Assembly (NCBI RefSeq): GCF_000621445.1
Contig: NZ_JHYI01000010.1
Span: 268,359-332,358 of the forward strand
DNA from: Alkalihalobacillus bogoriensis ATCC BAA-922
GTDB lineage: Bacteria > Bacillota > Bacilli > Bacillales > Bacillaceae_F
DNA length: 64,000 bases
Reading direction: 5' to 3'
Shown: piece after piece, positions 10,782-19,905 of the stretch
Layout of the letters: every line of letters begins with the position of its first letter
Numbering within the stretch: the first letter of the stretch is position 1
The notes under the pieces: model-generated
Database searches by the model: none
What the model was told of the DNA's origin: nothing
The model's input: the letters and a program-made list of their open reading frames with translations, nothing else
Made by a program: the position numbers and the translations under genes

Positions 10782-11303
10782 TTATTCAAGCCTTAATTCC
10801 ATTGGGGTATTTACAGGCACATCAAAAATCCACAATAATATAATTGTAATAGGAACTGATAAAATATAAGTTAACAGTGGTCTAGTATGATGTAATCGGA
10901 ACATTGGGAACATAACTGCAACCAAAATGACAGACCACCAATATGTCCATCCATATTGATAATAAATACGGTCCGTCACAAGGTAAATGTATTCAATGCC
11001 AATATAAATAAAAATCCACACTCCATTATGCACCACTTGTTTCCTAAATGTTTGTGGATAATGCCCTAAAAACAATAAAATCGTCCCAGGGAAAACCACA
11101 AAAGTATAGACCATTTCTGTTATTGTATGATTTACCAAAAAATCAGGATTAAATTTCCATAATAAATAATTCGCACATAGGAAATTATAAGCAAGATTAC
11201 CACAAGCATAATAGAGCATTGTTGTATGATACAGTTTCCAGTTTTTATATGTACGACTTTTCCATACAGCCAATATAACAATAATTGTAATAACTACATG
11301 CAT
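10782..11303 (-). CDS. CBO0543 family integral membrane protein
   Basis: 173-residue protein with about five membrane segments. It shows the family pattern: YYACGNLAYNFLCANYLLWK near residues 31-50, then FNPDFLVNHTITEMVYTFVV, then FPGTILLFLGHYP. These motifs define the CBO0543 family found in spore-forming Firmicutes; its role is unknown. The ATG at 11303 is preceded by GGGATGAGA. It is a single gene, divergent from the squalene-synthase-like gene. Confidence 0.8.
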   Translation of the reverse strand: MHVVITIIVILAVWKSRTYKNWKLYHTTMLYYACGNLAYNFLCANYLLWKFNPDFLVNHTITEMVYTFVVFPGTILLFLGHYPQTFRKQVVHNGVWIFIYIGIEYIYLVTDRIYYQYGWTYWWSVILVAVMFPMFRLHHTRPLLTYILSVPITIILLWIFDVPVNTPMELRLE

Positions 11304-11510
11304 AATGTTCTCATCCCTATATGTTTTTTATTACGTTTCCCTTAAAAAGAAATTTAATGTTCTGTATTATCACTTTAGAAAAATTGAAAAACAAAAGGTT
11401 ATTTCACAAAACACATGAAGGAACGCAAATAAATGTGTATAATTATGAGTATGGACATGACCTGGCACACTTCAATACTCGTTACATAGCGAAAGGTGGT
11501 TTATTTTTAC

Positions 11511-12347
11511 ATGAAAGAAAAAGTAAAATTACAAAAAACAGCAAAAGAGATGTTAAAAGCAACAAGTCGGACGTTTTATATTCCTATCAGCGCATTACCT
11601 AATGAATTAAAAGAAGCAGTTACATCCGCTTATCTTTGCATGAGAGCGATTGATGAAATAGAAGACCACCCTCAATTTCCAGCTGAACAAAAAATTCAAT
11701 TATTACGGAACGTTAGTGACTTGTTACAAAATCCTAAAGCAGAATTAGAGCAACAATTAACAACTCTGTTAAAACCTTTTACTCACATTCTTCCATCCGT
11801 TACATTACGTCTTTATGACTGGATTGTTGTTTGCCCACAAGAAGTACAACCAAATGTGTTGCATTATACAGCAGTTATGGCCAAGGGAATGGCAGATTGG
11901 GTAGAGAAAGGGTTTGAGGTAACAAACGAAGAAGACCTAGACGATTATACGTATTATGTTGCAGGTCTAGTTGGAGAATTATTATCCGAACTATGGGCAT
12001 GGTATGATAATGTTGAAACAGACCAAGAATTAGCCGTCGCATTCGGTCGAGGGTTACAAGCTGTCAATATTATTCGTAATCGTGACGAGGATTTAGAACG
12101 AGATGGCGTTGACTTTTTCCCTGAAGGTTGGGAAAGGAAAGATATGTTTAGCTATGCTCGTAAAAACCTCGCTTTAGGTTTGCGTTATATGGAAAACTTA
12201 AAACCTGGACCGATTTATAATTTTTGTAAAATCCCGCACGCCCTTGCCCAAGGTACGTTAGAAGCGATTGAAAAAGGCAGAGAAAAGCTTAGTCGAACAG
12301 AAGTTGTAAAAATTGTCGGCCGAGTAGCAAAGGAACAAATCTTATAG
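11511..12347 (+). CDS. Squalene/phytoene synthase family protein
   Basis: 278-residue all-helical isoprenoid enzyme of the head-to-head condensing family (CrtM/HpnD/YisP-like). The substrate region TSRTFYIPISALP precedes the first Asp-rich motif AIDEIED (DxxxD kept). The second motif reads NIIRNRDEDLERDGVDFFP: compared with NxxRDxxEDxxxxR in CrtM-type enzymes, the first Asp is Asn and the following Arg is Gly. Some Bacillus members of this family act as prenyl-diphosphate phosphatases rather than synthases, so activity is open. No carotenoid or hopanoid genes are near. ATG at 11511 follows GAAAGGTGG; an in-frame GTG at 11496 lies inside that site. Confidence 0.85.
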   Translation: MKEKVKLQKTAKEMLKATSRTFYIPISALPNELKEAVTSAYLCMRAIDEIEDHPQFPAEQKIQLLRNVSDLLQNPKAELEQQLTTLLKPFTHILPSVTLRLYDWIVVCPQEVQPNVLHYTAVMAKGMADWVEKGFEVTNEEDLDDYTYYVAGLVGELLSELWAWYDNVETDQELAVAFGRGLQAVNIIRNRDEDLERDGVDFFPEGWERKDMFSYARKNLALGLRYMENLKPGPIYNFCKIPHALAQGTLEAIEKGREKLSRTEVVKIVGRVAKEQIL

Positions 12348-12385
12348 AATAGCTTTCAAAGCTTCACAGCTATAGCATAATTTTA
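12346..12385 (+). repeat. Family A repeat, 3'-end fragment A3
   Basis: AGAATAGCTTTCAAAGCTTC followed by ACAGCTATAGCATAATTTT matches the right end of the full-length copies (compare 19829-19870). It overlaps the stop codon of the preceding gene. Confidence 0.5.
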
Positions 12386-12402
12386 AATGTTTTTTATATG
12401 GT

Positions 12403-12447
12403 AAAAAGGTCTCCATTAGCGATAGCGTCTAATTGGAGACCTTTTTA
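12403..12447. terminator. Bidirectional terminator
   Basis: Stem AAAAGGTCTCCA (12404-12415) with TGGAGACCTTTT (12434-12445) between convergent genes; A/T runs flank both sides. Confidence 0.85.
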
Positions 12448-13965
12448 TTATAAGATTTTTGTTAAAGGTTTTTTGGCTGGTCCTTCGATAACTTCTCCTT
12501 CAATAGAAAATCTAGACCCATGGCACGGACAATCCCATGTTCTGTCACCGCTATTCCATTCAACCTCACAATACATATGAGTACAGGTAGTATCAACAAG
12601 CGTCACATTACCTTCTTTATCTTTATAACCACCACAGCGCTTGCCGTTAACATGGACTGGTGCACCTTCATCCAATCCTAAATCATCTGGTGTGCGTGTT
12701 ACATTATCCAGTTTCCCTTTTATAAACTGAGCCGCTACGTCTGCATTTTCTTTGACGATTTTCCTGACACTCGGGTCAGCAACAAAACGGTTAGGACTAA
12801 ATAAGTCAACAAATGGATTTTCTTTATTTATAATTAAATCCGTGAGTAGCAATGCAGCATTTGTACTGTTCGTCATTCCCCATTTACGGAAACCTGTTGC
12901 GACAAAAACATTTTCATGCCGATGAGAGGTTTGGCCGACATATGGCATCTTGTCTGCTGTTGTATAATCTTGAGCAGACCAACGATACGGAATGCTCTCT
13001 ACGTCAAACACTTTTTTCGCATATGTTTCTAGCGCTTCATAATGCTTTAGCATTGATATCCCTTGCCCTGTTTTATGTTCTTCTCCACTTACTAACACAA
13101 GTCGATCATCCTTTCCAGCAGAGCGCAAAGAACGAGATGGTTTCTCGGCATTAATATACATCCCACCTGGATAATCTTCTTTAATTTTCACTCCTACAAT
13201 ATACGAGCGATAAGGATACAAACGCGAAAAGAATAAATTTCTCCCATCTTTAAACGGAAAGTGTGAGGCAGCAATAACATATTTACACGATACTTTATAC
13301 CCATCCTCCGTCATCACGATAGGTCGTTCCCCTTCTTCGAGGTCTATCACCGTGGTCTGTTCATAAATATGTCCATTTGATTTTACGTCTTCAATGAGCT
13401 TAGATAAATATTGCAATGGATGAAACTGAGCTTGATTTTTCATCATAATTGCCGCTTTCATATCGACAGGTACGGGAATATTATGAACAAACTCTGAAGG
13501 AATCCCTAGTTTTTGATAGGCCTTCCATTCTTTTTCTAACTTGTCCATGTAATCATCAGCATTTGTATACACGTACGCCTCTTGTTTTTTTAATTGACAG
13601 TCAATGTTGTGTTTAGAAACGATGGATTCAATAAAATGTTTTGCCTGTTCATTTGCCTCATAGTACATTTTTGCTTTTTCTTCTCCAAAATGTTCAATAA
13701 ACTCGTCATATATTAACCCATGTTGCGATGTAATTTTTGCCGTCGTATGTCCTGTCGTCCCATTTGCAAGCTTTCCCGCTTCAAGTATTGTTACACGTAG
13801 CCCTTGTTGAGAAAGTAAATAGGCGGTTGTAATCCCAACAATTCCTCCACCCACAATAGCGACATCCGTTTCAATATGATCATTCAGCTTCGGAAACGAT
13901 TCAAGCGTAATCGACTCTCTCCAATACGGTTCCGGTTCAGATGGTAATTGATGAAAACCTGACAT
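12448..13965 (-). CDS. FAD-dependent oxidoreductase with C-terminal Rieske domain (YhfW-like)
   Basis: 505-residue fusion. Residues about 30-400 are a DAO-type FAD domain with the dinucleotide motif VAIVGGGIVGITTAYLLSQ. The C-terminal 90 residues form a Rieske [2Fe-2S] domain, with ligands in CTHMYCEVEW and WDCPCHGSRFS (Cys-x-His and Cys-x2-His). The same architecture is known as YhfW in Bacillus subtilis; the substrate is unknown. The protein is predicted cytoplasmic. It starts at an ATG and is monocistronic, with the family B repeat directly upstream. Confidence 0.88.
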   Translation of the reverse strand: MSGFHQLPSEPEPYWRESITLESFPKLNDHIETDVAIVGGGIVGITTAYLLSQQGLRVTILEAGKLANGTTGHTTAKITSQHGLIYDEFIEHFGEEKAKMYYEANEQAKHFIESIVSKHNIDCQLKKQEAYVYTNADDYMDKLEKEWKAYQKLGIPSEFVHNIPVPVDMKAAIMMKNQAQFHPLQYLSKLIEDVKSNGHIYEQTTVIDLEEGERPIVMTEDGYKVSCKYVIAASHFPFKDGRNLFFSRLYPYRSYIVGVKIKEDYPGGMYINAEKPSRSLRSAGKDDRLVLVSGEEHKTGQGISMLKHYEALETYAKKVFDVESIPYRWSAQDYTTADKMPYVGQTSHRHENVFVATGFRKWGMTNSTNAALLLTDLIINKENPFVDLFSPNRFVADPSVRKIVKENADVAAQFIKGKLDNVTRTPDDLGLDEGAPVHVNGKRCGGYKDKEGNVTLVDTTCTHMYCEVEWNSGDRTWDCPCHGSRFSIEGEVIEGPAKKPLTKIL

Positions 13966-14040
13966 AATCTTTTCCTCCCTCTATTCGTTACACTTATATG
14001 TAAGTTTCCATAAAATAGAGAAAAACATACAAACGTGAAA

Positions 14041-14300
14041 GAACAAATTCAAGGTTTGTACACGCTAATAAATAGTTTGTACAAACAATAAGGTTCTATT
14101 GATTCCATCTCTCATTTTTGCGGTCATAGCAGCCGTTATTTGTGAACATTAAACGGGGTTCCGTTTTTTAGCGGCCACAGGAGCACTTATTCACACAAAA
14201 GCAACGCTACTCCTAGTGATATATTATGATTAACTGACCCTGTGTCCGCCAATGTTCCAAAACGATAGCAATGTTCACAGATAACGGTTGTCATGGCCGC
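14041..14300 (+). repeat. Palindromic repeat family B, copy B1
   Basis: A 260-base non-coding element matching the reverse complement of 62681-62941 at roughly nine of ten bases by eye. It has a ~75-base leader containing GTTTGTACAAAC (14075-14086). A long imperfect palindrome follows, 14120-14300. Outer arms are 14120-14150 (GCGGTCATAGCAGCCG...) and 14269-14300 (...CGGTTGTCATGGCCGC). Inner arms are GCGGCCACAGG and CCTGTGTCCGC. It has no gene and fills most of the gap 13966-14353. Confidence 0.9.
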
Positions 14301-14353
14301 TTAATCGCTTCTTTGGGCAATAAGCTGGCATTGCCTATTGTCCACCTCGATAT

Positions 14354-15394
14354 TTATAAAGTCTTTTTATGAAAAGCCCATTTTAACAAAGGAGGTACAA
14401 AAATTAAGATGATGAGCAATCTAACGAATTGAAGAGAACTTACGATGGCAGGATCAGCCCCAACCGCTTTGGCCGTCAATACCATCTCAACTAACCCACC
14501 TGGTGCAACACTTAAAAGTCCAGTCGCCATTGAAATGTCTGTGATTTGACTAAATACGAATCCTAGTAGAAAAGATACAAAAATCGTGACCAAAGCTATT
14601 AAAAAAAAGACGATACTATACTTTCCAGCTACCTTTAAATCACTTGGTTTCATCATCGAACCAATGGAAATACCGATCGTCATTTGAGCAAATAAAATGA
14701 CGATATCAGGCAAAGCTGGGAGAATGAATCCACCAACTTGCAAGAGTGCAACTATAAATAAAGGTACAATTACAAAAGCTGCGACAATTATTTTTCGTAA
14801 TATCCAAGCAAAAAGAGCTACTACGACAAACCAAACATAATGAAGGGAAAAAGAATAAACATTCTGTTCTATTGAGTCAACCGGTAATGGATTTGGAGTT
14901 GAAAATAATAGAACAACAAAAAATGGAACAATAATTACAACTGCCAGTAATCGAATCGTTTGAAATATAGTAACCATACTTGTATTTGCTCGTAATGACT
15001 CACTTACAGCAGCCATTTCCGAAAGACCACCTGGAATAGTTGATAGTACACTTGTTTTCTTATCCATTTCAATCCAACGACTGACCAGCAATGCATTACA
15101 AATACAAACAAAAATCAGGACTAATGTTAAAAACAAAAAAGGGAGAAGATAAGGACCGATGAGAACAAATGTTTCTCTTGTAAAAGACAACCCAAAATAA
15201 GAACCTAATATAATAAAAGAAAGGTTTTTTAAAAATAATGGATAGTTTGTTTCTTGTTTTAAAAATATTCGAAAAGCTAACACGGCTGTTAACGGACCAA
15301 GCAGCCACGGTACTGGTAAATGAAAATAAAAAAACAAAAACCCACCGATTAAAGCAACACTATACGTTTTCATGATGATAACGAATGATTTCAT
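14354..15394 (-). CDS. AbrB family membrane protein (putative transporter/regulator)
   Basis: 346-residue polytopic membrane protein with an internal duplication. Each half carries the family motif: STIPGGLSEMAAVSES near residue 118-133 and LSVAPGGLVEMVLTAKAVG near 295-313. Around ten membrane segments are visible. These proteins are annotated as AbrB or ammonia-monooxygenase-like; a transport function is presumed, substrate unknown. GGAAGGAG lies 8 bases before the ATG. A hairpin at 15431-15459 separates it from the dehydrogenase gene upstream. Confidence 0.85.
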   Translation of the reverse strand: MKSFVIIMKTYSVALIGGFLFFYFHLPVPWLLGPLTAVLAFRIFLKQETNYPLFLKNLSFIILGSYFGLSFTRETFVLIGPYLLPFLFLTLVLIFVCICNALLVSRWIEMDKKTSVLSTIPGGLSEMAAVSESLRANTSMVTIFQTIRLLAVVIIVPFFVVLLFSTPNPLPVDSIEQNVYSFSLHYVWFVVVALFAWILRKIIVAAFVIVPLFIVALLQVGGFILPALPDIVILFAQMTIGISIGSMMKPSDLKVAGKYSIVFFLIALVTIFVSFLLGFVFSQITDISMATGLLSVAPGGLVEMVLTAKAVGADPAIVSSLQFVRLLIILIFVPPLLKWAFHKKTL

Positions 15395-15430
15395 GAAGGA
15401 TTCTCCTTCCTAACTTACATACGAAAAATA

Positions 15431-15459
15431 GGTAGGGTCCTTCGAAAAGAACCGCTACC
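15431..15459 (-). terminator. Terminator after the Gfo/Idh/MocA gene
   Basis: Minus-strand stem GGTAGcGGTTC...GGACC-CTACC followed by TATTTTTC. Confidence 0.6.
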
Positions 15460-15476
15460 ATTCCCTTTTTCATTCT

Positions 15477-16439
15477 TTATTTTTGAGTCGATAATATTTT
15501 TTCCAAGACAGACTGAACTTGTAATCCTTCTTCAAAATCAACAAGGAAGGCATCATGACCATCCATTTTGCGGCAAACCTCTTCTAGTAATGAAAAAACC
15601 TTCTTCGTTTGAAGTTCTGGTTCAATAGAAGAGAATTCCTCTCCACGGTTCGCAACCTTTACTTCTCGCCAATTTTCAAAAGAAAGAGATTGTTTTGTTC
15701 CATGAATCGTCAGAGCAATTCGCTCATTAGATGCTTGCCCAACTAAACCATCGATGATAACTTTTATACCATTGGCTAATCGAAATTTCGCAATGAGTCC
15801 AACTTCACTTAAATCGGGGTCAGTCGGATAGTCAATCTCAGCTTCTACTTCGGTTATGTCACCAAATATATGCATGATCATTTGGATATAATGTGGCATA
15901 ATTTCCCGAATGAAACCACCTTGCTCTCTTGTTCCAATCCAAGGTGTCACTTGCCAAGGTCTTGGCCATTGGTCAAAGTGCATGAGTAAATTCACTCTCA
16001 AAATGTCACCAAGCAGTCCTTCTTCTACTTGCTCTTTCACATATGTAAAAGGAAGACTATACGGAAGCGGGAAATGCATTGCATGTACTAACCCTTTCTC
16101 TTTTGCTTTGTCTAGCATTTCGTTTGCTTCATTTAATGAATTCGCTAATGGTTTTTCACATAATACATGTTTATTATGCTCTAACGCACTCATAACAACA
16201 TCATAATGATAAGCCGGTGGTACAGCAACATACACAAGGTCAATATCGCTTCGACTGACGAGTTCTTTATAATCTGTAACATAATGCGGGACATCAAATT
16301 CTGATGCCGCACTTTCGGCAACTTCTTCATGGGTATCGCAAACACATTGAATGTCTGTTAGTTCTTCAGCAGTAAAACTGTGAAGTAATCGTTTCCCAAC
16401 TACACCTAACCCAACAATGCCGACTTTCTTCTTTTCCAT
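15477..16439 (-). CDS. Gfo/Idh/MocA family oxidoreductase
   Basis: 320-residue NAD(P)-dependent dehydrogenase. The N-terminal Rossmann domain begins VGIVGLGVVGKRLLHSF. The conserved CEKPLANS segment near residue 93-100 contains the family lysine. The C-terminal alpha/beta domain includes WIGTREQGGFIREIMPHYIQ, where the His is in the usual catalytic position. Substrates in the family are sugars, inositols or similar polyols; none can be assigned here. It starts 8 bases after the stop of helD and may be cotranscribed with it. Confidence 0.88.
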   Translation of the reverse strand: MEKKKVGIVGLGVVGKRLLHSFTAEELTDIQCVCDTHEEVAESAASEFDVPHYVTDYKELVSRSDIDLVYVAVPPAYHYDVVMSALEHNKHVLCEKPLANSLNEANEMLDKAKEKGLVHAMHFPLPYSLPFTYVKEQVEEGLLGDILRVNLLMHFDQWPRPWQVTPWIGTREQGGFIREIMPHYIQMIMHIFGDITEVEAEIDYPTDPDLSEVGLIAKFRLANGIKVIIDGLVGQASNERIALTIHGTKQSLSFENWREVKVANRGEEFSSIEPELQTKKVFSLLEEVCRKMDGHDAFLVDFEEGLQVQSVLEKILSTQK

Positions 16440-16447
16440 ACTTTCAC

Positions 16448-18751
16448 CTACTTAGATATATACGTTTCTTTATCGATGCCGGTTAGAAAAGGGCTAACTT
16501 CCTTTACATAACAAATCGATAAGGCATGCATTGCCCGTGTACACGCCGTGTAAAATAATTTTCTTACACTTTCATCATGATAAAGGTCTTTGGAACCATT
16601 AAAGATAATAACCGCATCGAATTCTACTCCTTTGGCTAAATACGAAGGAATAATAAGAACTCCTTTATCATACTCGCTTGTGGATTTTGTAATCAAGCGA
16701 ATTGCTTTTTCTTTTTGTTTTAAATACGAAAAAGCTTCTTCACATTCCTGTGCTGTTTTGCAAATCACAGCGATTGTCCCCATATGAAGGCGTTTATAAT
16801 GCTGTAATTGTTCATAGACGAGTTCATTTCTTTCTTGTTCATTATTGGCTTGAATGACAACTGGCTTTTCACCATGACGGTTAAAAGGAATAACATCAAC
16901 TTGTAAGATTTGTTTCGTAAATTCAACAATTTCCTTTGTTGAGCGATAGCTTTTCTTTAAATTATAAAATGCAATTTCGTCAGGCTCATATCCTTGTTGT
17001 AATAAAGAAAATCCGTCTTCACTTGAGTGAGAATAAATCGTCTGACTGCGGTCTCCTAACACAGTCATTTTGGCCCGCGGAAATAACCCTCGAATAAAAG
17101 AGAATTGGAAAGGGGTATAATCTTGCGCTTCATCTATAAATACATGGCGAATCGAGGTATTCACTTGAAATCCCTCTAATTTTTCTTTTAAGTATAAATA
17201 AGGTGTCGCATCTTCATATGGTAAAAAACCTTGATTTACATGTTGTTGGGTTGTTTCTGCTAATGTAGACAGGTCATTGTTTTTGAAGTTTTGATTAAAC
17301 AATTGTTTATACATCCCAGTCACATCAAGAAACTTAAAATTTTGAACAAATTTTCGAAGTGGTTTAAACTGTTTTTTCACAACAAGGGCCGCTAAGATTT
17401 CGTGTTCGCGGTCATAATTATCGATAGGATTATTTTCATTGTTTTTTGACTTTTGCAATTTTTGATAGGCCTTTAAATACGTTTCTTTATCTAGCAACTC
17501 GATCGCTTCATCAACCCACCGTTTTTTGCGCTCCTCAATTTCTTGTTTGCGGATGGCTTTTTCAATCCATTCCGTTAATCGATGAAGTCGGTTTGGAATG
17601 GATAACTTACTTTCAAGAGAATAAAACTTTTCACTCAACTCTCTTTTCGTAAAAAGTGGTTCTCCTCGAAATAAAATATCAAAAAATAACATCCCATCAT
17701 TAGATAGTGAATGAACATAGTCATCAATAATCGTCATAAAAGTATGAGAAGACTTTATTTTTATACTGTTTATTCGTTGCTTATATTCTTCTGTTTGATT
17801 ATCTTCTTGTAAAATGTACTCCATTTGTGCAAAGGGATCTTCCACTGTAAATTGTTCACCTAATCGATGGTATAAATATTGTTGAAATGTCGTTTGCTCC
17901 ATATTTTCCTCTCCAAGTTCAGGCAAAACCGTAGAGATATAGCTATTAAACATCGGATTTGGTGAAAATAATACAATTTGATTTGCATCAAGCGTATTGC
18001 GATAGCGATACAGTAAATAGGCGACTCGCTGTAAGGCGGCAGACGTTTTCCCGCTTCCTGCAACACCTTGGACTAGGACAAGATTGGAACTTTCATTGCG
18101 AATTATCTCATTTTGCTCTTTTTGAATCGTCGCAACAATACTTTTCATTTGAGCATTTGCATCTTCACCTAGTACTTGTTGCAGGACTTCATCCCCAATT
18201 GTAATTCCGGTATTAAACAAATGCTGAATGATCCCATCTTTAATAATAAATTGTCGTTTTAATTCAACCTGACCTTCTATCAGCCCACTTGGTGTTTCAT
18301 AATTTGCAGGTCCTGGACCGTAATCATAATACAAGCTTGATATTGGTGCTCTCCAATCATACACATAAAAATCAAGTCCATTTTTATCTACAAAGGAAGC
18401 GGTACCAATATAAATCGATTCCGTTTCCTCGCCTTCCTCGGTAAAATCAATTCGACCAAAATAAGGTGAATGTTTTAATCTATATAAATGTTTCACTTCA
18501 TTTATTGCAATTCGATGCGTCCGTTCTCGTTCTGACAGTAATTCTGCTTGTTGTTTAATACTCGCATGGGTTTCAGCAGCTTCTTCAGCATTGTCTAAAT
18601 TCACGGTTATATCTTCCCAAAACCTTTTTCGAATATCGACCACATCTATATTAATTGTTCCTAACTTGTTTTCTAATTGCTCCATTCGTTCTTTGATTTG
18701 TTCAATGACAAAATCAACTCTTTTTTGTTCAGGCCATTTTTCTTCTTTCAT
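16448..18751 (-). CDS. helD: RNA polymerase recycling helicase HelD
   Basis: 767-residue SF1/UvrD-like ATPase of the HelD family, which binds RNA polymerase and removes it from stalled complexes. An N-terminal coiled coil (about residues 1-75, EQIKERMEQLENKLG...) probes the secondary channel in known HelD. The Walker A motif VAGSGKTSAALQR lies near residue 230, Walker B in HVFIDEAQDYTPFQ near 535, and motif IV-VI segments include KKSYRSTKEIVEF and YTACTRAMHAL. Length fits the Bacillus group. GGGAG precedes the ATG. The 120 bases upstream contain three separate palindromes (18807-18873). Confidence 0.88.
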   Translation of the reverse strand: MKEEKWPEQKRVDFVIEQIKERMEQLENKLGTINIDVVDIRKRFWEDITVNLDNAEEAAETHASIKQQAELLSERERTHRIAINEVKHLYRLKHSPYFGRIDFTEEGEETESIYIGTASFVDKNGLDFYVYDWRAPISSLYYDYGPGPANYETPSGLIEGQVELKRQFIIKDGIIQHLFNTGITIGDEVLQQVLGEDANAQMKSIVATIQKEQNEIIRNESSNLVLVQGVAGSGKTSAALQRVAYLLYRYRNTLDANQIVLFSPNPMFNSYISTVLPELGEENMEQTTFQQYLYHRLGEQFTVEDPFAQMEYILQEDNQTEEYKQRINSIKIKSSHTFMTIIDDYVHSLSNDGMLFFDILFRGEPLFTKRELSEKFYSLESKLSIPNRLHRLTEWIEKAIRKQEIEERKKRWVDEAIELLDKETYLKAYQKLQKSKNNENNPIDNYDREHEILAALVVKKQFKPLRKFVQNFKFLDVTGMYKQLFNQNFKNNDLSTLAETTQQHVNQGFLPYEDATPYLYLKEKLEGFQVNTSIRHVFIDEAQDYTPFQFSFIRGLFPRAKMTVLGDRSQTIYSHSSEDGFSLLQQGYEPDEIAFYNLKKSYRSTKEIVEFTKQILQVDVIPFNRHGEKPVVIQANNEQERNELVYEQLQHYKRLHMGTIAVICKTAQECEEAFSYLKQKEKAIRLITKSTSEYDKGVLIIPSYLAKGVEFDAVIIFNGSKDLYHDESVRKLFYTACTRAMHALSICYVKEVSPFLTGIDKETYISK

Positions 18752-18806
18752 AGACTCACTCCCTTTACGGTCAACAATAAAATTCTATGTTACCCTTTTT
18801 TTGGAT

Positions 18807-18873
18807 CCATATTCAATATGGAAGGAAAAAAGAAGCTCAAATTTGAACTTCCTTGACAAACGAGAAACTCGTT
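18807..18873. promoter_or_regulatory. Three palindromes upstream of helD
   Basis: CCATATTCAATATGG (18807-18821, perfect arms), GAAGCTCAAATTTGAACTTC (18832-18851, one mismatched pair) and AACGAGAAACTCGTT (18859-18873, perfect arms). A TTGACA on the plus strand abuts the third. They may be operators or transcript hairpins; the binding protein is unknown. Confidence 0.4.
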
Positions 18874-18997
18874 ATAGTAGGGTATTACAATCAAAACGGA
18901 TATACGCCGATAAGATTAAAAAAACACAAGATTTAACCGAAAACATGTCGTATTCGAAGGGGAATTCCTTAAACATGTTTGAGCCATTGTTCGTGAA

Positions 18998-19561
18998 TTA
19001 CGCTGTCTCGTTTTGTTTTTTCGATTTCTTCTTTAAAAATAATTCTCGTCTTTTTTTCATCGCCTTTGTAATATAACCACCTTTGAAGTTTCGAGGTTCA
19101 TAGGATGCTACAAATGCTGATGGCTCATAAGAACTAATTAGCGCGTAAAATTCTTTTTCACGGTCTCTTCTCGCTGTACAATCAAGGCGGTAGCGCATGG
19201 AGTTCATGCCTTCTACTTCGCTAGTAGACACACTAAACCCTTCTTCTCTTAATTTATAAATTAAACATTCATTTTTATATGGGATATTGGCCTCTATCGT
19301 AACATAACCAATCGCAAGCTTTTCTTCTAGGACGCCACCAATGTAAACACCTAAACCAAAACCGACAGCGTAGGCAATCATATTTAAATAATTGGAAAGG
19401 TCACTAAAAACAAGCCCCAATGCTCCAACATATATAATGCCTTCTAACATACCCATCCCTGAAGCTTGCCGTTTCATCCCTTTGACCATGAGCACGGTTC
19501 GTAATGTCAAAACGGGTACAAGTAACAGTTGAGCGATAAAAATAATGAGTGCTTGCCACAT
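18998..19561 (-). CDS. UPF0316 membrane protein (YebE-like, DUF2179/DUF5698)
   Basis: 187-residue protein with three N-terminal membrane segments (first 85 residues, [20 protein letters not shown] and [20 protein letters not shown]) and a C-terminal cytoplasmic DUF2179-like domain ([11 protein letters not shown]...[10 protein letters not shown]). It ends in a lysine-rich tail. This is the YebE/UPF0316 arrangement. The function is not established; DUF2179 domains are ligand-binding. In Bacillus subtilis yebE is close to purine genes, but no purine riboswitch core was seen here. Confidence 0.85.
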   Translation of the reverse strand: MWQALIIFIAQLLLVPVLTLRTVLMVKGMKRQASGMGMLEGIIYVGALGLVFSDLSNYLNMIAYAVGFGLGVYIGGVLEEKLAIGYVTIEANIPYKNECLIYKLREEGFSVSTSEVEGMNSMRYRLDCTARRDREKEFYALISSYEPSAFVASYEPRNFKGGYITKAMKKRRELFLKKKSKKQNETA

Positions 19562-19705
19562 TGTGCATCTTCCTTTCTTTCATTATTACCTTGCTAAGTG
19601 TAACAGATGTTACAAGGAAACATAACCTTAAAGTCATGATTTCTATAAAATGTTTACTTGCCATTTCTATCAAATGATTTACTGCTCTGTTTTGTTCCAT
19701 ATATA

Positions 19706-19870
19706 ATTAAGAAAAACACGGGAGCGTCTTTTCTTTCAAGCGAAGTGAGAAACCCTGCCCGCTTTTGAAAGTGAACCCCAAGTGCTCTTCTTTGGGTGAA
19801 ACGCGCAGGTGCGAAACCTTGCTCTTCTAGAATAAACTTTCAAAGCTTCACTGCTATCCAAAATTTTTAT
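19706..19870 (+). repeat. Dispersed repeat family A, full-length copy A4
   Basis: Runs ATTAAGAAAAACACGGGAGC, GTCTTTTCTTTCAAGCGAAG, then CCTGCCCGCTTTTGAAAGTG and AACGCGCAGGTGC, ending ACTTTCAAAGCTTCACTGCT. It is nearly collinear with 48354-48532. It occupies the gap between the UPF0316 gene and the phosphatase pseudogene; the rest of that gap (19562-19705) shows no gene. Confidence 0.88.
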
Positions 19871-19905
19871 TTCTAATATAATAAAAAAGAGAGGAGATGG
19901 AAGAA

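Noticed and set aside
11321..11602. 93-residue open frame on the plus strand
   Set aside because: Overlaps the squalene-synthase-like gene in another frame, has no ribosome site and no protein-like conservation.
14041..14300. Insertion sequence or CRISPR array at family B
   Set aside because: No transposase frame, no regularly spaced direct repeats; only nested inverted repeats.
18853..18878. Plus-strand promoter TTGACA...TATAGT antisense to the YebE-like gene
   Set aside because: The spacer is only 14 bases and no gene starts downstream in that direction.
19562..19705. Possible purine riboswitch near the YebE-like gene
   Set aside because: The conserved purine aptamer core is absent on both strands.
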